NCBI GenBank assembly: GCA_003170475.1
Contig: PMZI01000083.1
Location: 30,637 to 80,899, forward strand
Reading direction: 5' to 3'
DNA: 50,263 nucleotides
Source of the DNA: Ignavibacteriota bacterium
GTDB taxonomy: Bacteria; Bacteroidota; Ignavibacteria; UBA10030
Shown: in pieces, positions 35,814 through 43,074 of the stretch
How the letters are laid out: every line of letters starts with the position of its first letter
How positions within the stretch are numbered: the stretch's first letter is position 1
Program-made: the position numbers and the translations under genes
The notes under the pieces: model-generated
Database searches by the model: none
The model's input: only the letters and a program-made list of their open reading frames with translations
Told to the model about the DNA's origin: nothing

Positions 35814-36932
35814 TTAGTTGCCACTCAGTTGCAACTTGGCGATCGTTCGGGTCTCAATATCAACGACCCAGAAATTTGCGCCGTCCCAAGCCAACCCGTT
35901 CGATGAGAAGACCGGATTGTGCTTCTGGTCGAGAGCTTGAAGCGTCGCAGGGTCATAACGGACAACCAAATTGTTGAAGGAGTTGTTTCTGGAAACCCAA
36001 AGATACTTTCCGTCAGAAACCATGTTGGCTGAAGTGTAAATTGCCCATGGTTCCTCTGGCAGAACGCTGGATAATGTTCCCGTCGCAGGATCGATGTATG
36101 CGATCTGCTCAATGCCATCGCTATACCAAAGACCATACAACGACGAGCCGGCGCTGATGATTTGGGCCAGCCGCTTGTCAGTAAGAGAAACTTTGGGGGA
36201 TGACTTCATCGCAAGTGTATTCAAGTCTACAGCCACGATTGTGTACTGGGCCGAACTCCCGTTCTCATAAAATGTGTAAAGGGTGTCTCCGATAACCGCA
36301 AGGCACTGATATTCTGATTGAGACGACAGGTTGGATGGTGGATAGAAATAGTTATTCAACATAGTGCGTTGCCCAGTTGTGGTGTCAAACTTGAGGAGTC
36401 GTCCGTTGCCTCCGCAGATGATCACATCGCCTTTGTGACACGCGAGCGAGAGAATATCAGAGAAATCATTTGGGGGAATTGAAATTCGCCGGATGACCTT
36501 GCCGCGCTCCGGAGGAGTCGTGAACGAAATCGAATTCGAGGGTTTCGTATCGCCTGCATGATAGTTGATACTGACTTGTGTAGAATAGGCAGTGCTATAT
36601 TGCAGAACGGGCCACGAATCTTGAGGCCATACTACTCCCGACCCTATATAGCTGGGCGGAAGGTAGTTCCCGAGAGTATCAAGAAAAACGACCTCTCCCG
36701 TCCGATCCTCCCGAATCTGAAAAACGTAAGAAGTAATATTCCTCAAGAGTTCTCTTCGGGGAGGATCTTCAATTCCGATTTCAATCCGTTGATAATCATT
36801 TGCCCATAGCGCAATTGAAGGAGTCCAGTCCGAGTCGGTCGTGGTGATGGGCTCGAAGGGCAACCGTTCGTTGCATGCGCTGAGGAGGAGAAGTAGGACA
36901 GCTCCAATTCCGATGGTTGATCTAGAAATCAA
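35814..36932 (-). CDS. Lipoprotein with FN3-like and beta-propeller-like regions
   Basis: A 372-aa lipoprotein. The chosen TTG start at 36932 follows GGGAG by a suitable distance and gives a classic lipoprotein signal (MISRSTIGIGAV, LLLLLSAC) with the lipid-bearing Cys20. The longer frame upstream has no ATG with support and would bury the signal. An FN3-like segment lies at about 35-145. A propeller-like region of repeated DTTTGQ, DLNTLAM, DPATGTL and DPATLQ strands, ending WDGANFWVVD, fills the rest. Its start overlaps the 3' end of the outer-membrane barrel gene by 11 bp, so the two are very probably cotranslated. Function is unknown; it may be a partner of the barrel. Confidence 0.82.
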   Translation of the reverse strand: MISRSTIGIGAVLLLLLSACNERLPFEPITTTDSDWTPSIALWANDYQRIEIGIEDPPRRELLRNITSYVFQIREDRTGEVVFLDTLGNYLPPSYIGSGVVWPQDSWPVLQYSTAYSTQVSINYHAGDTKPSNSISFTTPPERGKVIRRISIPPNDFSDILSLACHKGDVIICGGNGRLLKFDTTTGQRTMLNNYFYPPSNLSSQSEYQCLAVIGDTLYTFYENGSSAQYTIVAVDLNTLAMKSSPKVSLTDKRLAQIISAGSSLYGLWYSDGIEQIAYIDPATGTLSSVLPEEPWAIYTSANMVSDGKYLWVSRNNSFNNLVVRYDPATLQALDQKHNPVFSSNGLAWDGANFWVVDIETRTIAKLQLSGN

Positions 36933-37827
36933 TGCGCACTCCCAGTGTAATCCCGAATGCGGAAAGATCCAATGATGTTGGCGTAATCGAATCCTCCAGC
37001 GATTGCGCCGGCCCTGCCCGCCACCAGAGCGTGCGCAACAGATATGATGGAATATATGATGAGGGACTTTTCGCAACAATCCCAAAATATCCATTCCCCT
37101 CAGCGAGAACGGCCTCAAACGGCTGTGTGTGTGGCAATTCGTTGTTCAAAGGCACGAATGTGCCGTCGCCATGCAAGTTGGGGAATTCAACGTGACGATA
37201 TTCGATGCCCGAGATAACGCTTACTCCCTCGACGATATGAAAAGCGAATCGAATCCCGGTGCATATCCCCATACGTGAATCCTTTAGTCGTGCATCAAAC
37301 CAGTATCCATAGGAGGGATCCCAAGTGATGTGGTAACTATAATCTATCGTTGCGTGCTCTTGGCAGATCACAATGAACGGCGTTACATCCAGAGCTTCAC
37401 CGAGCTCAAAACGATACTCAGCACCCGCTCCATATCCCAGCATCTTGAAATGAATATCTTGTGTGGTTTCTGTCCCGAACGTGGGAGCGGATTGAACCGT
37501 GGTGTTGCTGGAAGTCGCCGTAATGTCACCAACCACGAGTATTCTCAATCCAAAGGCAATTCGGTAGCTTAGGGCGAGCTCGCCGGTAATGTCACCCAGA
37601 ATCTTCTGAGCCGATCCAATTGGTGATGGATATGCAGGGTCGTAGTTGACGGCTTCGGTGGCAATTCTTAACGATTCGTTGAGCTTATTCCATGGACGAT
37701 AGGAGTAACCGCCGCTCGCGGTAAGCGATAGTCGTTGAAGACACAACCACCCCGCTTCTTCCTGAGCAAAAAGGGAGAACGGAATCAAAATAGCGGATAT
37801 GAACAGAAGGAAACAACGACGGTGCAT
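36922..37827 (-). CDS. Outer-membrane beta-barrel protein
   Basis: A 301-aa exported protein. The signal peptide (about 1-21, ending SLFAQ) is followed by alternating hydrophobic strands with aromatic girdles (GYSYRPW, LALSYRIAFGLRILVVGD, GYGAGAEYRFELGEALDVTPFIVI) and a terminal strand GITLGVRIDF ending in Phe, the usual barrel-assembly signal. AAGGAG lies 6 nt before the ATG. It is the first gene of a two-gene minus-strand unit with the lipoprotein and sits among T9SS-substrate genes. I cannot assign it to PorP/SprF or another named barrel family. Confidence 0.85.
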   Translation of the reverse strand: MHRRCFLLFISAILIPFSLFAQEEAGWLCLQRLSLTASGGYSYRPWNKLNESLRIATEAVNYDPAYPSPIGSAQKILGDITGELALSYRIAFGLRILVVGDITATSSNTTVQSAPTFGTETTQDIHFKMLGYGAGAEYRFELGEALDVTPFIVICQEHATIDYSYHITWDPSYGYWFDARLKDSRMGICTGIRFAFHIVEGVSVISGIEYRHVEFPNLHGDGTFVPLNNELPHTQPFEAVLAEGNGYFGIVAKSPSSYIPSYLLRTLWWRAGPAQSLEDSITPTSLDLSAFGITLGVRIDF

Positions 37828-38417
37828 CCGGAGGCTCCTTACCGGTAAGCCTCATTGATAAGGCAAATCGATTAATAATATGTTACATGTTCTATCAGCG
37901 GGATGCAAGGTATGAGACGAAAGTCGATTGCAGAAAGGCTCAATTGCTACGAATTCATGCTGCAATACGTCGTGCTGGCTCGATACAAGACGCACACAAT
38001 GCTCAGAATCGAAAAGTACTTCTGCGATTTACATTGAGAACCCACAGCAAATATTGGAATTCGTCACATGCGGGATATGAAGATCAACGCGTTAGGGTTG
38101 CATATTGCCACGGTTTGCTCACGATGTTCGATAAGGGATTAACTCCCTTTTCGTCCTTCGGACTATTACGCCTCAACGCAATCATCGGTATACTCCCTTA
38201 CATTTTTGCGTGGGTTTGTTTCATTTTGAGAGGGGTCGAAGCCGCTATTGGAGTTACTCGTCCGAAAAGAGAGAAGCGATGTTCGCTCATGACTCATGGA
38301 TACATTGGTGTTCTTCTCTACGATGGCACCACCCGCAACAACAAAAGCTCGGCGCGCAAAAGGCTGCATAATTGTTGGTGTCCATTGCGCCTCACTGCTC
38401 CAAGAACGGAGTAACAG
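37828..38417. other. 590-bp divergent intergenic stretch
   Basis: This lies between the minus-strand barrel gene and a plus-strand propeller gene, so promoters for both are expected. A perfect 12-bp palindrome cttaccggtaag is at 37838-37849, within a weak gaggc/gcctc pair, just upstream of the barrel's ribosome binding site. The open frame at 37887-38414 is not convincing. Confidence 0.55.
37838..37849. promoter_or_regulatory. 12-bp perfect palindrome upstream of the barrel gene
   Basis: cttaccggtaag, immediately upstream of the AAGGAG of the barrel gene. It could be an operator or part of a 5' hairpin; no regulator is known. Confidence 0.35.
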
Positions 38418-39665
38418 ATGAAGACCTTGTTCCGATTCCTGATTGCCGCGATTTGTCTATTTATTCAGACCTACCCAGCGCATGCCCAGTGGATTCAAAT
38501 TAATGCTCCCGGCTTCCTAATTGGCAGCCTCGTTGCTTCAGGCTCGAACCTTATTGCAGGAGCTTATTCGCCGGGGGGGGTGTTTGTGAGCTCTAACCGA
38601 GGTGTGAGCTGGTCTCGAGTTGATACTCTCGGACTTGACCTTACTACCCCAGCGATTGCCGTAGACTCGAACGGTGTTGGGGGGACAGATGTGTTCCTGA
38701 TTCGCGGCACAAGAACGTTCCGGTCCACAGACGATGGCATAAGCTGGAGTGTGACCGGTGTTCTGACGCCTTCAGCGGTGTTTGATCTTGTAGCGTTAGA
38801 CCGCCGTCTTTTCATAGCGACTATCCACGGTCTGTTCCGTTCCAGTGACGATGGCGCTACCTGGATGCCGATCCCAGGGCCAGAATACATGGCTATGCAG
38901 ATTGCCGTTTCGTCCAATGGGATGGGTGGTGCGAAGCTCTTTGTCGGACCGTATCTCCGTGTTTCCACCGACGATGGAACGACATGGACACAAATGAATA
39001 CCTTTGGGCACGCTACCAGATCGCTGTTCGTGTCCGGGAGGACTGTTCTAGCGGGGCTCGATCACGGTGTGTTACGTTCGACAGATAATGGCATATCATG
39101 GGCTATAGCAAACACCTCATTTCTACCAAGTGTGGATGTATTTGTAGCCTACGAGAGTGGAAAATTTTTTGCATCCTTCTCTCAATATGGCGTCTGGATG
39201 TCTGCAGATGGCGGGGCGAGTTGGGCGCCAATCAATAACGGATTGCCGAATGTGACTTTGAATGTGCTCGCAGCCGATGGAACAAACCTGTACACAGAAG
39301 CCAATGGAATTATGTGCCGCCGTTCGCTGTCGGAGTTGGTGACCTCCGTGAAAAAGTCCTCGGCCGACGTACCGACACAATTCGGACTCGCAGAGAATTA
39401 TCCTAATCCGTTCAATCCATCGACGACGATTTCGTTCAGTATACCGCGGACAAGCCGGGTGATCCTGACCATTGTTGATGCATTAGGAAGAACTCGGGCC
39501 GAGTTGGTAAATGAGGAGAAATCGGCGGGAACTTACCAGACGAAATGGAACGCCAACGTCCCCAGCGGCATCTACTTTTATCGACTGCAGGCAGGAGAAT
39601 ACGTGGAGACGAAAAAAAATGGTTGTATTGAAGTAAGTTGGCAATGGCCCCAAGGGAGAGCATGA
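38418..39665 (+). CDS. T9SS-secreted 7-repeat Asp-box propeller; frameshifted at the last residues
   Basis: A secreted protein of 415 aa as read. The signal peptide ends near PAHAQ (about 23). Seven repeats follow, six with an Asp-box (STDDGISW, SSDDGATW, STDNGISW types) and a seventh ending CRRSLSE without one: a single seven-bladed propeller. The T9SS tail begins [12 protein letters not shown]. At 39612-39619 an A8 run puts the frame out: as read, YVETKK is followed by NGCIEV..., while one A fewer gives KKMVVLK and a stop at 39634-39636, exactly the tail ending of the other ten substrates. So the intact product would be about 405 aa. This is either a sequence error or a real frameshift. Confidence 0.88.
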   Translation: MKTLFRFLIAAICLFIQTYPAHAQWIQINAPGFLIGSLVASGSNLIAGAYSPGGVFVSSNRGVSWSRVDTLGLDLTTPAIAVDSNGVGGTDVFLIRGTRTFRSTDDGISWSVTGVLTPSAVFDLVALDRRLFIATIHGLFRSSDDGATWMPIPGPEYMAMQIAVSSNGMGGAKLFVGPYLRVSTDDGTTWTQMNTFGHATRSLFVSGRTVLAGLDHGVLRSTDNGISWAIANTSFLPSVDVFVAYESGKFFASFSQYGVWMSADGGASWAPINNGLPNVTLNVLAADGTNLYTEANGIMCRRSLSELVTSVKKSSADVPTQFGLAENYPNPFNPSTTISFSIPRTSRVILTIVDALGRTRAELVNEEKSAGTYQTKWNANVPSGIYFYRLQAGEYVETKKNGCIEVSWQWPQGRA

Positions 39666-39697
39666 AGTGAATGACATGAAAGAAATCGAATGTGATT

Positions 39698-41035
39698 ATG
39701 TTGCACCATAATCCACATTGGCATTCTGTGCATCTCAGTTTTGCTCTCTTGACACTTTTATGTTGCCATCACTGTGTCCAGGCGCAGAACTCGTGGGAGC
39801 TTGTAAGCCTCAATACACCAGAAGGAATATATTCTAATCTTACTGATGTGAGCTTCTGGTCGGCATCGGGAGGTGTGGTAGTCGGATCAAATCAGTATGC
39901 ATTCTATACACTCGACAGCGGAAAAACGTGGACACAGAAAGCGACGCCTGCCATTTTCAACACGATCTGTCATTTCGATGCGCTGCATGGGATTGCGACA
40001 AGATTCGTTCCAAGCCTCTCCTCGGGGGACGTGTATGCAAGTATCTGGCGTACATCCGATGGGGGAGACAGCTGGAAGATGACGTTTAAGGACAGTAATT
40101 GGCTCACAACCTTTCGGGGTGTCGGATTTTGGGATTCGCTGCAAGGATGTATCATCGGCGACTATTATCACGCCCTGGGTACCTTTGGCACCGTGCAATA
40201 CAGCAGTTCCGATGCAGGAGCTTCGTGGAGTTCTGCACGGAACGATTCTGGGATTCTAGGTGCCTACCCGCTGCTGTCCTCGTTGAGCATAGTCGATGCA
40301 TATACCGGGTACGCACTGCTTGGCTACACCGAGAGTTTGACGGGCAATCGCTATTCCCTACTTCTCCGAACCACCGATGCGGGACATTCGTGGAATGCGC
40401 AGGGCAGCAGTAAATTCTCAGGGACTGCGGTGGCGACCTTTGTTAACGAAAGGACCGGGACGATCATAGAAAACGGAAGCAGAATCCTGCGATCCGAGGA
40501 TGGGGGTGTGACGTGGCGTGAACAAAATAATCCGGTTTCAATTGCCCTTACAAGCGTCTGCTTCGGTACGCCAGCGGCAGGGGTTGCCGTCGGTGGGGGA
40601 GCAATCATCAGCACTAGCGATGGGGGGACGCACTGGCAGAGCGAAGCGACGCCGATCTGGCTACCGATGTCGAAGGTATACGTGTCCTCGGATGGACACG
40701 TGATTGCGATCGGAAGTTCAGGCACGATCATTCGCGGACAAATCCATTCAGATCCCTGGCTTGCGCCGAATGGAACGCTTCCCTTGCTCGCACAAAACTA
40801 TCCGAACCCTTTTAACGCGAGCACAACAATTCGATACGAATTACCGCGCGCGTCATCGGCATCGCTGAAGATCTTCAACGTACTTGGTCAACTTGTTGCG
40901 ACGCTTGTCAACGAAGATATGAGTATGGGCACATTTCGCGTGCAATGGAGCGCCAACGTCCCCAGCGGCATCTACTTCTATCGGCTGCGAGCAGGAGAGT
41001 ACGTAGAGACGAAGAAGATGATTCTCCTTCGCTGA
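39698..41035 (+). CDS. T9SS-secreted Ycf48-like Asp-box propeller protein
   Basis: A 445-aa secreted protein from the ATG at 39698; a GTG two codons upstream is an equal alternative. The signal peptide ends near CVQAQ. Six Asp-boxes (TLDSGKTW, TSDGGDSW, SSDAGASW, TTDAGHSW, SEDGGVTW, TSDGGTHW) alternate with VGFWDSLQG/GYALLGY-type strands, as in Ycf48/photosystem-stability-factor-like propellers. A T9SS tail (NYPNPFNASTTI, ending KKMILLR) finishes it. It is more diverged from the LFAGT-type propellers and has longer, irregular repeats. The 3' flank resembles that of the 7.2-kb propeller gene. No catalytic role can be assigned. Confidence 0.88.
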   Translation: MLHHNPHWHSVHLSFALLTLLCCHHCVQAQNSWELVSLNTPEGIYSNLTDVSFWSASGGVVVGSNQYAFYTLDSGKTWTQKATPAIFNTICHFDALHGIATRFVPSLSSGDVYASIWRTSDGGDSWKMTFKDSNWLTTFRGVGFWDSLQGCIIGDYYHALGTFGTVQYSSSDAGASWSSARNDSGILGAYPLLSSLSIVDAYTGYALLGYTESLTGNRYSLLLRTTDAGHSWNAQGSSKFSGTAVATFVNERTGTIIENGSRILRSEDGGVTWREQNNPVSIALTSVCFGTPAAGVAVGGGAIISTSDGGTHWQSEATPIWLPMSKVYVSSDGHVIAIGSSGTIIRGQIHSDPWLAPNGTLPLLAQNYPNPFNASTTIRYELPRASSASLKIFNVLGQLVATLVNEDMSMGTFRVQWSANVPSGIYFYRLRAGEYVETKKMILLR

Positions 41036-41410
41036 TTCTGACAGAATGTTGGTCATGCCCGAATGTGGACCACGACATCAAAATCTCTTTAGAACACATT
41101 CCCGGCCCCTACAAAAAATAGGAAACTCCCCACGCTTTAGGGGCGTTTCCTTTTTCAGCTCATTGGAATTCCCTCCACCCGCACCACCGGTCCAGTATTC
41201 TCTTGGCTTGCCAATGGCTGAATAAATTGACTAACTTACCATCAGCCCCACTGGAGACGGCCGGTCAACGAAAGAACAAGACCCTCGCGTTCAAGAGGCC
41301 GGTATCGGAATTTGCTCTTAGCGAAACGAGGAGCATTCAATATCGGCGGCAATCGTCGCCGACGCAGGAAGTGCGGGCCGAATTTCTCATACGTATTGGG
41401 AGCAGGAACA
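41036..41410. other. 375-bp intergenic stretch with terminator
   Basis: It holds the terminator at 41120-41155. The remainder is probably the upstream region of the arabinofuranosidase gene; no gene is seen. Confidence 0.55.
41120..41155 (+). terminator. Rho-independent terminator after the Ycf48-like gene
   Basis: aggaaac-t-cccc (41120-41131), loop acgcttta, then gggg-c-gtttcct (41140-41151) and a T-tract. An 11-bp stem with one internal mismatch, about 85 bp past the stop. An A-run ahead suggests it also works in reverse. Confidence 0.85.
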
Positions 41411-42976
41411 ATGGCTGGAAAACATGTTGTGATCATCTTTGCGTTTCTGTGCATGCAAACTGTATTGCTGGCGCAATCAGGTATGAATACTTTGGTGGTG
41501 CATGCCGATGGCGGCAAGGACACCATCAGCAGGTTTATCTACGGACAGTTTGCTGAACACCTCGGACACGGCATCTACGGAGGCGTTTGGGTGGGAGAGG
41601 ACAGCCCCATTCCTAATACCCGCGGCATCCGTAATGACGTTGTTGCCGCCCTGAAGAAAATAAGAGTTTCCGCAGTTCGATGGCCCGGAGGATGTTTTGC
41701 AGACGAATATCATTGGGGAGCCGGCATCGGCCCGCGCGCCAATCGTCCCAAGATGGTCAATACGAATTGGGGAGGAGTAACGGAAGACAACAGCTTCGGA
41801 ACGCACGAATTCATGGACCTGTGCGAACAACTCGGATGTGAGCCGGTCATCTGCGGAAACATCGGAAGCGGCACAGTGAAGGAGATGTCCGACTGGGTTC
41901 AGTATCTTACTTCTGACGGCGATAATCCTATGACCGAACTCCGCAAGAAGAACGGCAGGGAGAAGCCCTGGAAGGTGAAGTTCTGGTGCGTGGGGAATGA
42001 GACATGGGGATGCGGCGGTATCATGTCGGCAGACCATTATGCCAATGAACTTGGACGCTACTCGTACTTCCTCAAGAACTACAGCGGCACGCCACTCTAC
42101 AAAATTTCTTCGGGGGGACTCCAGGAGGACTACGCCTGGACTGAAACAATCATGAAAAAATGGAAGAACACGGATGCATGGCTTCAAGGATACATGAGTG
42201 GTTACTCTCTGCATTACTATACGGTGCCCGATTGGAACAAAAAGGGGACGGCAACGGATTTTGCCGAGAAGGACTGGTTCGCCACCCTTTCCAGCACTCT
42301 GAAGATGGATGAGTTGATCAGAAGACATGCAGCAATTATGGACGCGTATGATGCGCAGAGGAGAATTGGGCTCATTGTCGATGAGTGGGGGAACTGGTTT
42401 GACGTCGAGCCTGGGACCAATCCCGGTTTCCTCTATCAGCAAAACACCCTCCGCGATGCAATGGTCGCGGCAGTGAACCTCAACCTCTTCCACAAACATT
42501 GCGATCGTGTCAAGATGGCAAACATTGCCCAGATGGTGAATGTGCTGCAGGCAATGATTCTGACAAAGGGACCGGAAATCGTGTTGACCCCGACATACTA
42601 TGTCTTCAAAATGTATTCGGTGCACCAGGATGCTGCACTGCTGCCGATGGAGTTGCAGAGTGAATCGTACACCAACGGTAAGGACTCGATACCCACCTTG
42701 AGCGTATCTGCATCAAAGGACAGGGAAGGAAGGATCCATATCTCGCTCGCAAATCTTCATCCCACGAAGGGGGAGAACCTCCGTTGCGAATTGAAGGGAA
42801 CAACCAGTGCGAGAGTTTCCGGTGAGATTATCACAGCAGCAACGATGAATGCGTACAATGATTTTGGCAAGCCGGAGGCGGTGAACATAAAACCCTTCAA
42901 GGGAGCGCAACTGCGAAACGGTGTTCTTACTGTTTCGCTTCCTGCAAAATCCATAGTGACGCTCGAGGTGAATTGA
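41411..42976 (+). CDS. Exported GH51 alpha-L-arabinofuranosidase
   Basis: A 521-aa enzyme releasing terminal alpha-L-arabinofuranose from arabinan/arabinoxylan-type side chains. ATG 41411 follows AGGA and starts a signal peptide (about 1-21, ending VLLAQ), so it is exported, unlike many GH51 enzymes. Family motifs: FIYGQFAEHLG, AVRWPGGCFADEYHW, acid/base Glu197 in CVGNETWG, HYYTVP, and nucleophile Glu325 in VDEWGNW. The C-terminal beta-sandwich (about 400-521) is present. It has no T9SS tail, so it is probably periplasmic. This is the most securely identified glycoside hydrolase in the window and ties the locus to plant hemicellulose/pectin. Confidence 0.95.
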   Translation: MAGKHVVIIFAFLCMQTVLLAQSGMNTLVVHADGGKDTISRFIYGQFAEHLGHGIYGGVWVGEDSPIPNTRGIRNDVVAALKKIRVSAVRWPGGCFADEYHWGAGIGPRANRPKMVNTNWGGVTEDNSFGTHEFMDLCEQLGCEPVICGNIGSGTVKEMSDWVQYLTSDGDNPMTELRKKNGREKPWKVKFWCVGNETWGCGGIMSADHYANELGRYSYFLKNYSGTPLYKISSGGLQEDYAWTETIMKKWKNTDAWLQGYMSGYSLHYYTVPDWNKKGTATDFAEKDWFATLSSTLKMDELIRRHAAIMDAYDAQRRIGLIVDEWGNWFDVEPGTNPGFLYQQNTLRDAMVAAVNLNLFHKHCDRVKMANIAQMVNVLQAMILTKGPEIVLTPTYYVFKMYSVHQDAALLPMELQSESYTNGKDSIPTLSVSASKDREGRIHISLANLHPTKGENLRCELKGTTSARVSGEIITAATMNAYNDFGKPEAVNIKPFKGAQLRNGVLTVSLPAKSIVTLEVN

Positions 42977-43074
42977 CGCAACCATGAGCATGGGAAGCAA
43001 ATCTGCGGTGTACGTCATTGATATTCAGACAAGAATGCCCTATCATTTTATCACTTCATTCATTATGAATTGGC

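Noticed and set aside
37887-38414. 175-codon plus-strand frame in the divergent gap
   Set aside because: No ribosome binding site, no family resemblance, and unusual amino-acid mix; it lies where promoters are expected.
41477-42625. 382-codon minus-strand frame antisense to GH51
   Set aside because: It lies fully inside the clear GH51 gene, whose codon pattern makes long antisense frames; no recognisable protein.
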